Below, piece by piece: positions 7,860 to 13,626 of a stretch of DNA of 13,626 nucleotides; position 1 is the first letter of the stretch; every line of letters starts with the position of its first letter. Source of the stretch: Candidatus Heimdallarchaeota archaeon (GTDB taxonomy: Archaea > Asgardarchaeota > Heimdallarchaeia > Heimdallarchaeales > Heimdallarchaeaceae); contig JAGLOH010000025.1 in the NCBI GenBank assembly GCA_023139025.1, forward strand, positions 1 through 13,626. Reading direction: 5' to 3'. A program made the translations under genes and the position numbers. The notes below the pieces were generated by a model. The model searched no databases. It had not been told where the DNA came from and saw nothing but the letters and a program-made list of their open reading frames with translations.

Positions 7860-8900
7860 ATGTCAGAGACAACTCACAAGATTTACTTCCAGAATGCACA
7901 AAATTTGAGAGCTCTAGAAGATGAATCTGTTGACCTCATTCTCACAAGCCCAATGTATCCACTTGTTCAAATATGGGATCATGTTTTTTCTCAGCTTAAT
8001 CCTGACATAGGTGTAGCATTAGAAAAAGAAGATGGAAATCTAGCTTTTGAGTTAATGCATCAAGAACTAGATAAAGTGTGGAATGAAGTTTTCAGAGTAC
8101 TGAAGACTAATGGAATTGCATGTATTAATGTTGGAGATACAACTCGAAGTATTGGTAATGATTTCAAACTGTATGCATCTCATTCTAGAATTATTTCTCA
8201 CTGTTGTAAAATAGGTTTTCAATGTCTTCCGCTCATTATTTGGGCTAAACTAACCAATGCCCCTAACAAATTCATGGGGTCAGGTATGTTACCCCCTGGA
8301 GGATATGTAACTCTAGAACACGAATATATTCTTGTTCTTCGTAAAGGCGGTAAAAGGGAATTCAAAACAGACATTGAGAAGAAAAAGCGAATTGAGAGCT
8401 CATATTTCTGGGAAGAAAGGAATAAATGGTTCTCTGATGTTTGGGATCTTAAAGGAGTCCATCAAGCGTTAAAACAGAACAATACAAGAGAAAGAAGTGC
8501 AGCTTTTCCTTTTGAGTTAGCTTATCGTCTAATAAGTATGTATTCCTTAAAACATGATATTGTGTTAGATCCTTTTCTAGGAACGGGAACCACCATGCTA
8601 GCTGCTATGGCTTTAGAAAGAAATAGTATTGGAGTTGAAATTGCTACTAATTTCAACGAAATAATCGATGGAAGAATAAAAGACATAGTAACTTATGCCA
8701 ATGAATACAATCATAATCGATTAGAAGAACATAAGGAGTACATGATTGAACATGCTCAAAAACATGGAGAACTTAAATATAGAAACGAATTTTATGGCTT
8801 TCCTGTTAAAACAAAGCAAGAAATAAATTTCAAACTTGAAGAGCTCACAGCTGTAAAGAAAACCAACGACGCCACCTATCAAGTATTTTATGATGAATGA
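7860..8900 (+). CDS. Orphan beta-class DNA (amino) methyltransferase, probably N4-cytosine type
   Basis: This enzyme should transfer a methyl group from S-adenosylmethionine to an exocyclic amino group in DNA. The catalytic motif IV comes first (TSPMYP, residues 29-34, in the context LILTSPMYPLVQIWD). The SAM-binding motif I follows far downstream (DPFLGTGTT, 237-245, then SIGVEI, 256-261), with the motif X-like RSAAFPFELAYRLI just before it (212-225). This circular permutation is the beta class, shared by many N4-cytosine and some N6-adenine enzymes. The usual motif is SPPY, and here the second Pro is Met. The protein has 346 residues, and the last 70 or so are charged and outside the core. 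No restriction endonuclease or specificity subunit is adjacent, so it appears to be a solitary methyltransferase. Target sequence and modified base cannot be read from the sequence. Confidence 0.85.
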   Translation: MSETTHKIYFQNAQNLRALEDESVDLILTSPMYPLVQIWDHVFSQLNPDIGVALEKEDGNLAFELMHQELDKVWNEVFRVLKTNGIACINVGDTTRSIGNDFKLYASHSRIISHCCKIGFQCLPLIIWAKLTNAPNKFMGSGMLPPGGYVTLEHEYILVLRKGGKREFKTDIEKKKRIESSYFWEERNKWFSDVWDLKGVHQALKQNNTRERSAAFPFELAYRLISMYSLKHDIVLDPFLGTGTTMLAAMALERNSIGVEIATNFNEIIDGRIKDIVTYANEYNHNRLEEHKEYMIEHAQKHGELKYRNEFYGFPVKTKQEINFKLEELTAVKKTNDATYQVFYDE

Positions 8901-8919
8901 TTTTCTATCTTACTCTAAA

Positions 8920-8927
8920 TTTTTATA
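8920..8927 (+). promoter_or_regulatory. TATA box of dtdA
   Basis: TTTTTATA lies about 46 bases before the TTG start, predicting a start of transcription near 8950 and a leader of about 20 nt. The leader contains GAAAGAAG, a weak purine-rich match where a Shine-Dalgarno would be. Confidence 0.4.
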
Positions 8928-8970
8928 GCACATTAACTGCCTTTGCTTAACATAGAAAGAAGTGTGACTT

Positions 8971-9825
8971 TTGACTATAAATACAAAAGTAGCCATAATA
9001 GTTCCTGAAAAAGATCAAGCAGCTCAAACAATGTGGCACGTTTTAAATCAGCAATCATTCTTCAAAGAAACAGATGAAAGTTTTGATAGCAATCCTGTCT
9101 ATTCACTTAAACAAAACCCCAATGACATAAAATTGATCCACACAAAGAGGGATGGAGTAGAATCAAGTCATCTGGATGAAGGAATGAACGCCGACTTATA
9201 CATACTTGCTAGTAGACATAGAGCAGCTTCTGGAACACCAGCACTATTAATACATCCTACTGGAAATTGGTCAAAAATCACTTTAGCGGGTAGAGAATCT
9301 GAGCTTTCCTACACTTCAAGCTGGGCTTTGAACTATGGATTGAGGAAACTAAAAGAGAAACAAGAAGAATTCAAACTAGATGAATTTAAGGTAGACTTAG
9401 AAGTAACTCATCATGGTCCTACAAAATTAACAACCCCTCTTATTTTTATGGAACTCGGCAGTAGTGAAGAATATTGGGTACATGAAACAGGTGCCACGGC
9501 TGTAGCTGAAGCCATAATTGAAACAGCTCAAGGTTTCATAGAACGAGGAAATTTTGATAATCAAAGTTACATTGGAATTGGGGGAAACCACTATGCTTAC
9601 CGCTTTCATAAATATCTGATGGAAAATCCAGATGTCTTTATTAGTCACATAGCAGCTAAACATTCTTTGGATGATTTGACAAAAGATGTTCTAAAACAAG
9701 CGTTTGAAAAAACAATTGAATCACCAGTGGGTGCATTGATAGATAAGAAAGGAGCAAGATCAGAACAAAGAAAGAACACAATTGAAATGCTGGAAGATTT
9801 AGGAAAAGAGCACGTAATCATTTAA
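8971..9825 (+). CDS. dtdA: Archaeal-type D-aminoacyl-tRNA deacylase (DtdA)
   Basis: This enzyme hydrolyses D-amino acids wrongly attached to tRNA, freeing the tRNA for protein synthesis. It belongs to the archaeal/plant DtdA (GEK1) family and is unrelated to bacterial Dtd. The 284 residues match the usual length. Diagnostic segments are VAIIVPEKDQAAQ at the N-terminus (7-19), SRHRAASGTPALLIHPTGNW (81-100), THHGPT (146-151), FMELGSSEEYW (159-169), IGGNHYA (203-209) and HIAAKH (226-231), rich in the His residues expected for zinc binding. The TTG start is forced: an in-frame TGA stands at 8965-8967, and the next Met codon would remove the conserved first strand. Neighbours are unrelated in function, so it is probably transcribed alone. 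Confidence 0.93.
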   Translation: MTINTKVAIIVPEKDQAAQTMWHVLNQQSFFKETDESFDSNPVYSLKQNPNDIKLIHTKRDGVESSHLDEGMNADLYILASRHRAASGTPALLIHPTGNWSKITLAGRESELSYTSSWALNYGLRKLKEKQEEFKLDEFKVDLEVTHHGPTKLTTPLIFMELGSSEEYWVHETGATAVAEAIIETAQGFIERGNFDNQSYIGIGGNHYAYRFHKYLMENPDVFISHIAAKHSLDDLTKDVLKQAFEKTIESPVGALIDKKGARSEQRKNTIEMLEDLGKEHVII

Positions 9826-9883
9826 ATTTTTGAAAGCACTGACTGATTTCCGTTATATTGACCTTTTAAGCGTATTTTTTGGG

Positions 9884-9891
9884 TTTTTATA
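9884..9891 (+). promoter_or_regulatory. TATA box of the short-chain dehydrogenase gene
   Basis: TTTTTATA is centred about 30 bases before the ATG at 9919, predicting a leaderless or nearly leaderless mRNA. The T runs at 9875-9880 and 9827-9831 just upstream could end the dtdA transcript. Confidence 0.4.
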
Positions 9892-9918
9892 GAATTTTTT
9901 AGAAATATTACTGATATT

Positions 9919-10803
9919 ATGCATAATGTTAGGGTAAAAGAGGTAAAGGATTCTCCTATTCGAGATAAAGTGGTAGTTATTACAGGAGCTTCTTCTGGAA
10001 TAGGAAAAGCAGTATCACTTGCTTTGGCAGAACATAAACCAAAACTAGTGATTGTTGCAAGAAGAAAGAAAAAATTAATGCAGACAGCAAAGGGTCTGAG
10101 AAGACTAGGTCTGAAAGTATTACCAATAACAGCCGATGTTAGAAACAGTGACGATAGAAATAGAATTATAGATTTCTCAATAACAGCCTTTGGTTCGATT
10201 GATGTTTTCATTAATAATGCGGGATTAGGAAAAGTAAATCTGTTTCTAGAACAACCTGAGGAAGAAATTAATGAACTAATAGATACAAACATTGTTTCTT
10301 TAATCAAACTAACTCAAAAAGCTGCAAAAGTGATGAAAGAACAAGGACATGGGCACATTATCAATTTATCTTCTACCTTGGCAATGCTTCCAACATATCC
10401 ATTCGCTGTTTACTCTGCCACCAAATCAGCTGTAAAAATATTTGATGATTGTATAAGAGAAGAAATGCTAGGACATGGAATATTGGTTTCAACTGTTTTA
10501 CCAGGACCTTATAACACTGAATTTAACCAAGTAGCGAATATTGGAAAAGCATCGTTCAAAGGATATAAAGTTGCAAAATTGGCTCAAGAAATTGTTAAAC
10601 TTATACTAAAGCCAAAAGAAAACCTCATACAACCAAAGATGTTTAGACTGTTAATTTGGATAACAAAACGTTCTAAGAAAATCAAAAAGAAAGTTGTTTC
10701 AGGTATTGCATCACAGATAATTGCGGGTAAACATGTAACAGATAGAGAACTTACATCAGAAAAAGAAGTTGTTAAGGCAGAATTACAGATTGTTACTTCA
10801 TGA
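9919..10803 (+). CDS. Short-chain dehydrogenase/reductase (SDR), classical type
   Basis: This is an NAD(P)-dependent oxidoreductase with a Rossmann fold. It shows the cofactor motif TGASSGIG (22-29), ARRKKK (47-52) after the second strand, where basic residues favour NADPH, ADV (72-74), NNAG (99-102), the catalytic Ser in NLSST (S151/S152) and the YSATK signature (Y165, K169), followed by PG (195-196). The core ends near 230. The C-terminal part has a hydrophobic-aromatic patch and a basic cluster (FRLLIWITK then RSKKIKKK, about 242-258), which could place the enzyme at the membrane, as in SDRs acting on lipids or quinones. The substrate cannot be inferred. The message probably ends in the T-rich stretch from about 10825 to 10850. 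Confidence 0.9.
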   Translation: MHNVRVKEVKDSPIRDKVVVITGASSGIGKAVSLALAEHKPKLVIVARRKKKLMQTAKGLRRLGLKVLPITADVRNSDDRNRIIDFSITAFGSIDVFINNAGLGKVNLFLEQPEEEINELIDTNIVSLIKLTQKAAKVMKEQGHGHIINLSSTLAMLPTYPFAVYSATKSAVKIFDDCIREEMLGHGILVSTVLPGPYNTEFNQVANIGKASFKGYKVAKLAQEIVKLILKPKENLIQPKMFRLLIWITKRSKKIKKKVVSGIASQIIAGKHVTDRELTSEKEVVKAELQIVTS

Positions 10804-10852
10804 CATAGATTGCTTTGGAAGATTCATTTTGTTCTTTCTATATTTTGTTGAG

Positions 10853-10860
10853 TTTAAATA
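10853..10860 (+). promoter_or_regulatory. TATA box of the small pilin-like gene
   Basis: TTTAAATA lies about 32 bases before the ATG at 10889 and 23 bases before the in-frame TTG at 10880. The spacing supports a very short leader or none, and favours the ATG start. Confidence 0.4.
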
Positions 10861-10888
10861 TTGACCTTGAGTACTACCTTTGACTAAG

Positions 10889-11062
10889 ATGTTAATCTTT
10901 CGAATGTTGAAAAGTTTAAGATTGAAGAACAAAAAAGGTGGCCCTATCTTAGAGGAGATCTTGCTAATTGGCATAGCCATACTCATTTTTGCAATTATCT
11001 TCGGTATTATAATGAGTTTAATAGACTGGTCTCAAGTTTCTTTTGAAAACCTCTTTGGATGA
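10889..11062 (+). CDS. Small class III signal-peptide (pilin-like) membrane protein
   Basis: This 57-residue protein has the layout of archaeal type IV pilin precursors. It has a basic leader (MLIFRMLKSLRLKNKKG), a likely prepilin-peptidase site after KKG (residue 17), Glu at position +5 of the mature part (GPILE), and then a hydrophobic segment of about 20 residues (ILLIGIAILIFAIIFGIIMS). The mature form would be only about 40 residues: one membrane helix and a short tail ending in SFENLFG. That is too short for a normal pilin head, so it may be a minor subunit, an assembly component or another small membrane protein. The frame is also open from a TTG at 10880. The ATG at 10889 is preferred because of TATA spacing. 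No pilus ATPase, platform protein or prepilin peptidase is in the window. Confidence 0.65.
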   Translation: MLIFRMLKSLRLKNKKGGPILEEILLIGIAILIFAIIFGIIMSLIDWSQVSFENLFG

Positions 11063-11070
11063 TTTATATA

Positions 11071-11090
11071 TCACTTTTTTTTGGGTTTTT
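11071..11090 (+). terminator. T-run terminator after the pilin-like gene
   Basis: Eight Ts at 11075-11082 and five more at 11086-11090 follow the TGA stop by 12 bases, typical of archaeal oligo-T termination. Confidence 0.5.
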
Positions 11091-11115
11091 AAACAATTGT
11101 CAATATTATTTATTT

Positions 11116-11174
11116 GAGGCTAGCAAGACCACGTTAACATAATTCTCATAAAGGCACTTTTTGCTAGCTTCCTC
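11116..11174. repeat. Inverted repeat (GCTAGCAA / TTGCTAGC) between convergent genes
   Basis: GCTAGCAA at 11119-11126 is the exact reverse complement of TTGCTAGC at 11161-11168. After a two-base bulge, GAG at 11116-11118 can also pair with CTC at 11172-11174. The loop is 34 bases. It sits between the T-runs expected to end both flanking transcripts. Confidence 0.55.
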
Positions 11175-11177
11175 CAT

Positions 11178-11234
11178 CTCAACCTATATTCTGTTTTGAG
11201 AAGTTGACAGTCTAAAAACAATGTAGAGGTTGAG
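11178..11234. repeat. Inverted repeat (CTCAACCT / AGGTTGAG) with nested hairpin
   Basis: CTCAACCT at 11178-11185 pairs perfectly with AGGTTGAG at 11227-11234, and three further pairs form inside after one mismatch. Inside the loop, CTGT at 11191-11194 pairs with ACAG at 11207-11210. Together with the inverted repeat just to the left this gives a compact two-arm fold. No tRNA or other known RNA signature (for example a T-loop) was found. Confidence 0.5.
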
Positions 11235-11249
11235 TTAAGTATGATTTAT

Positions 11250-11275
11250 AAAAAAGGCTTAAAAGTATAAAAAAA
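11250..11275 (-). terminator. Double T-run terminator of argF
   Basis: On the minus strand, a T7 run (11269-11275) and a T6 run (11250-11255) begin 11 bases after the argF stop codon, as expected for oligo-T termination. Confidence 0.5.
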
Positions 11276-11285
11276 GGGAGTAATT

Positions 11286-12224
11286 TTATCTCCCCATTAA
11301 AGCGTTTAGAACAGCCATAACAGTATGTAATCTGTTTTCAGCTTCATCAAAAACTACACTATTTTTACTTTCAAAGACTTCTTCTGTTGCTTCTTTGTGT
11401 TTGTAAGGTAAACAATGCATAAAGAGATAATCAGATTTAGCGTTAGCACAAAGTTCCTCGGTGACAACATAGTTCTCAAAAGCTTTGAGCTTAGCTGCTG
11501 CTTCCTTTTCTTCTCCCATAGAGATGAATGTATCAGTTACAACAACATCTGCATTTGTTACTGCTGCAATAGCATCATTGGTTATTGATATTTCGGCACC
11601 AGTTTCCTCTGCATAATGTTCAGCATTTCCCACAATGTCACTAGGTGGTTCGTAACCTTTTGGTGTAGCTACTGACATGTCTAAACCCATCTTTGCACAT
11701 CCAATTAATAATGAATTGCAAACATTATTTCCGTCTCCAACCCATGCAAGTTTTAAACCAGCTAACTTGCCTTTATGCTCTTCAATAGTTAGAAGATCAG
11801 CAAGAATCTGGAGAGGATGGTATTTATCTGAGAGTGCATTGATAACTGGAACAGTAGAATGTTTAGCTAACTCTGCAACATCTTCATGTGCATAAACTCG
11901 CGCAAGTATACCGTCAACCATTCTTGCAAGAACACGGGATGTGTCCTTAATAGATTCACCGGAACCTAGTTGGATATCTGCTGAACTCAGGAAAATTGCA
12001 TGGCCTCCTAGGTTATACATTGCGACCTCTGTTGAAACTCTAGTACGAGTTGAACGTTTTTGGAAAATCATACCCAAAGTTAAACCAGAAAGTGGTTTGG
12101 TTCTTTTAGAAGCCTTAAAATCAGCTTTCAAACGTTTAGATTCATCAAGAAGAAAACGGATTTCCTCTGCAGTGAAATCCTCTAATGATAGAAGTGATCT
12201 ACCTTTCAAATCCATTTTGCTCAT
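11286..12224 (-). CDS. argF: Ornithine carbamoyltransferase
   Basis: This enzyme combines ornithine and carbamoyl phosphate to give citrulline and phosphate in arginine synthesis, or the reverse in arginine fermentation. The 312 residues match the family length. The carbamoyl-phosphate site shows FQKRSTRTR (54-62), HPLQILADL (136-144) and the Arg in ARVY (108-111). The ornithine loop is DTFISMGEE (231-239), where SMG separates it from aspartate carbamoyltransferase. The HCLP motif (270-273) and the closing AENRLHTVMAVL (295-306) complete the active site. Several segments (LSDKYHPLQILADLLTIEEH, GDGNN, ATPKGYEP) closely recall animal mitochondrial enzymes, which is a family trait. The gene stands alone. 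No other arginine genes are in the window, so biosynthetic versus catabolic use cannot be told. Confidence 0.95.
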   Translation of the reverse strand: MSKMDLKGRSLLSLEDFTAEEIRFLLDESKRLKADFKASKRTKPLSGLTLGMIFQKRSTRTRVSTEVAMYNLGGHAIFLSSADIQLGSGESIKDTSRVLARMVDGILARVYAHEDVAELAKHSTVPVINALSDKYHPLQILADLLTIEEHKGKLAGLKLAWVGDGNNVCNSLLIGCAKMGLDMSVATPKGYEPPSDIVGNAEHYAEETGAEISITNDAIAAVTNADVVVTDTFISMGEEKEAAAKLKAFENYVVTEELCANAKSDYLFMHCLPYKHKEATEEVFESKNSVVFDEAENRLHTVMAVLNALMGR

Positions 12225-12245
12225 TTGGTCTAAAGTGGAAAGAAG

Positions 12246-12253
12246 ATTTAAAA
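12246..12253 (-). promoter_or_regulatory. TATA box of argF, predicting a leaderless message
   Basis: Read on the minus strand, TTTTAAAT is centred about 25 bases before the ATG at 12224, so transcription should begin at or within a base or two of the start codon. No Shine-Dalgarno is evident in the short gap. Confidence 0.5.
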
Positions 12254-12400
12254 AATGTTCGATACGACTTGCTAGACTTTATCTCTGTCTTCAATAGGTG
12301 CTCACATAACTACGATTCTGATTCATTCTTAATTTAGAAAGCATTTGGAAATTCAATAATTATTACAATCTCTCTTGTAAATTCTTGTCTATACGTAGAA

Positions 12401-12408
12401 TTTTTATG
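12401..12408 (+). promoter_or_regulatory. TATA-like box of the small membrane protein gene
   Basis: TTTTTATG lies about 34 bases before the ATG at 12438 but only about 10 bases before the in-frame TTG at 12414. A message starting at the usual distance would exclude the TTG. The rest of the divergent spacer 12225-12400 shows no further gene. Confidence 0.35.
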
Positions 12409-12437
12409 TTACTTTGAATACAGTGAAATTGAGAAAA

Positions 12438-12809
12438 ATGGTTAATTATAAACGGTTTTTAATTTCTACACTCACCGGAGCTGTATTAGGAGTAGCATGT
12501 ATTATTGGTGTAGGACAGCGTATTCCAGGAACCTATGCAGATAACATCGTTTATCTAATGGGTGTATGGGCTATGAGGGTATTACTAGGAATGATTATAG
12601 GTTTAGCTGAAGGTATAGTTTTCATTAAAGGAGAACAATGGCAGAAGTGGGTAAATGCTGGAATTAGAGGAACACTATTTGGACTTGTTTTTTCTGTAAC
12701 ATTACTCTTGATAGATCCCTTCTTCAGTTTCGCAACTTTTGGAGCTGGAATAGCTTATGGTCCTATTACTGATTTAATTTCAACTGGACTTGGAAAGAAA
12801 AAAGAATAA
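12438..12809 (+). CDS. Small membrane protein with four predicted helices, unknown function
   Basis: This protein has 123 residues from the ATG at 12438. The frame is open further up to a TTG at 12414, which the promoter position argues against. Hydrophobic segments fall at about residues 6-27, 36-62, 75-95 and 97-116. They are rich in Gly, with small-residue pairs (GAVLG, GMIIG, GTLFG) that suggest tight helix packing. The tail is basic (GLGKKKE). I do not recognise the family. Its layout recalls small glycine-rich integral membrane proteins of unknown role. It ends six bases before the stop of the convergent arsenite exporter. The two could be related in function, but nothing in the sequence shows it. 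Confidence 0.65.
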   Translation: MVNYKRFLISTLTGAVLGVACIIGVGQRIPGTYADNIVYLMGVWAMRVLLGMIIGLAEGIVFIKGEQWQKWVNAGIRGTLFGLVFSVTLLLIDPFFSFATFGAGIAYGPITDLISTGLGKKKE

Positions 12810-12815
12810 TAAGAA

Positions 12816-13626
12816 TCACGTTGACGTTCCTTTCCACCAGTTTTTCTTTTTAAGAAATTTCGCAAAATATACTAGACCAACCATAATTGGTATCTCCCAA
12901 AATAGGCCCATTGTAGTACCTAGAGCTGCTAAAGAACCAACTCCATAAATAGCAATAGCGGTTGCAATAGCTATCTCAAAGTGACTTGATGATCCGATAA
13001 TTACAGTGATAACAGCTTCTCGATAGGCTAATTTTGTGAACCGAGTAATAAGTAGATTATAGCCAACTACTATAATGAAACCTAACAACAATGGTACTGA
13101 TACTAACAATAGCAAATTGAAATCAGTTATCATTACATTTCCATTTAGTGAAAATAAAACAACTAAAGTTGTAAGCAAAGCAATAATTGATATTTTACTA
13201 ACAATTGGAACAAATTTGTTCTTGAACCATTCTTCTCCTTTAGCTCTTATGATTAGTAATCTACTAATGATACCTAAGATCAAGGGAATTCCAATGAAAA
13301 ATGATACGGATATAATGAGTGATATGACATCAATTGAAATATTTGAAATTCCAGATAGTAAAGCAACCATAGGGGCATATCCAATAATTATTGTTATTGT
13401 ATTAAGGCTGGTAGTAATCACATTTTGTTCTTGGTTTCCTTCTGCCATATAACCCCAAACAAGAACCATAGCTGTACAAGGACTAGAAGCTAAGAGAATT
13501 ATCGCAAATATTAGTTGCTCTTTTCCAGGAAGGAATAATCTAGCAAGTCCCCAGCCAAGAAAAGGTGCAATTATCCAATTAGATATTAAAGTAAGTATAA
13601 TTGGTTTAGGATTTTTTGCTAATTTC
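12816..13626 (-). CDS. acr3: ACR3-family arsenite efflux permease (5' end cut by the window)
   Basis: ACR3 carriers export arsenite, and sometimes antimonite, across the cell membrane using the proton gradient. The frame stays open to the right edge. The 269 visible residues begin KLAKNPKPIILTLISNW, so roughly 70-80 N-terminal residues lie outside. Recognisable parts are WIIAPFLGWGLARLFLP, the segment around the conserved As-handling Cys (SSPCTAMVLVWGYMAEG), YAPMVALLSGIS, and the late helix SSSHFEIAIATAIAIYG, whose Glu is conserved in the family and needed for transport. About eight hydrophobic segments are visible, in agreement with a ten-helix carrier. The ATG at 13469 is internal, because conserved sequence continues upstream of it. 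No arsR regulator, arsenate reductase or arsM is in the window. The C-terminus is basic (KKKNWWKG). Confidence 0.88.
   Translation of the reverse strand, partial: KLAKNPKPIILTLISNWIIAPFLGWGLARLFLPGKEQLIFAIILLASSPCTAMVLVWGYMAEGNQEQNVITTSLNTITIIIGYAPMVALLSGISNISIDVISLIISVSFFIGIPLILGIISRLLIIRAKGEEWFKNKFVPIVSKISIIALLTTLVVLFSLNGNVMITDFNLLLLVSVPLLLGFIIVVGYNLLITRFTKLAYREAVITVIIGSSSHFEIAIATAIAIYGVGSLAALGTTMGLFWEIPIMVGLVYFAKFLKKKNWWKGTST

Noticed and set aside
9822..10307. 161-codon open frame on the minus strand opposite the SDR
   Set aside because: The plus strand carries all SDR motifs in the same interval. The antisense product is low-complexity and resembles nothing.
11116..11234. A tRNA or other classical RNA gene at the inverted repeats
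   Set aside because: No acceptor stem closing both ends, no T-loop consensus and no anticodon arm could be fitted on either strand.
11941..12297. 118-codon open frame on the plus strand overlapping argF
   Set aside because: It lies antisense to the conserved ornithine carbamoyltransferase and runs through its promoter, so it is a shadow frame.
13470..13626. The ATG at 13469 as the true start of the ACR3 gene
   Set aside because: The frame continues upstream to the window edge and encodes conserved ACR3 sequence, including the conserved Cys, so the gene is longer and cut by the window.

Overview
The window is about two-thirds A+T and looks like chromosomal DNA of an archaeon. Several lines point that way: an archaeal-type D-aminoacyl-tRNA deacylase (DtdA), a short protein with an archaellin/pilin-type class III signal peptide, a large surface protein dense in N-glycosylation sequons, TATA-like boxes about 25-35 bases before many start codons with little or no leader, and T-run terminators without hairpins. 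The lineage cannot be fixed from the sequence alone. An Asgard-type or other mesophilic, anaerobic archaeon would fit, but that is inference.

Layout. 1-171 is a promoter region. 172-2427 (+) is a membrane-anchored, sequon-rich surface protein of unknown function. 2557-3852 (+) is a very acidic three-part protein: a small globular domain, a Glu-Pro linker and a Glu/Val helical repeat. 3924-4946 (+) is a MobA-like molybdopterin nucleotidyltransferase with an unusual C-terminal extension. It converges on 4958-7666 (-), a cysteine-type formate dehydrogenase catalytic subunit with a NuoG-like iron-sulfur N-terminus. Divergent from it is 7860-8900 (+), a stand-alone beta-class DNA methyltransferase, followed by dtdA (8971-9825, TTG start), a short-chain dehydrogenase (9919-10803) and the small class III signal-peptide protein (10889-11062). 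A non-coding stretch with two nested inverted repeats (about 11100-11240) separates it from ornithine carbamoyltransferase (11286-12224, -). A small four-helix membrane protein (12438-12809, +) converges on a partial ACR3-type arsenite exporter (12816 to the right edge, -).

How the genes relate. The clearest functional pair is MobA with formate dehydrogenase: the enzyme needs a bis-guanine-dinucleotide Mo/W cofactor, and MobA makes the guanine dinucleotide form. The two genes are convergent, so they are not an operon. No electron-transfer partner subunit for the dehydrogenase is in view. The remaining genes are mostly single transcription units with their own TATA-like boxes: tRNA quality control (dtdA), arginine/ornithine metabolism (argF), arsenite efflux (ACR3) and DNA modification. 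I see no mobile element, CRISPR array, tRNA or rRNA, and no coherent new multi-gene system. The parts most worth a second look are the two uncharacterised proteins at the left, the MobA extension, the pilin-like small protein and the structured intergenic region beside it.
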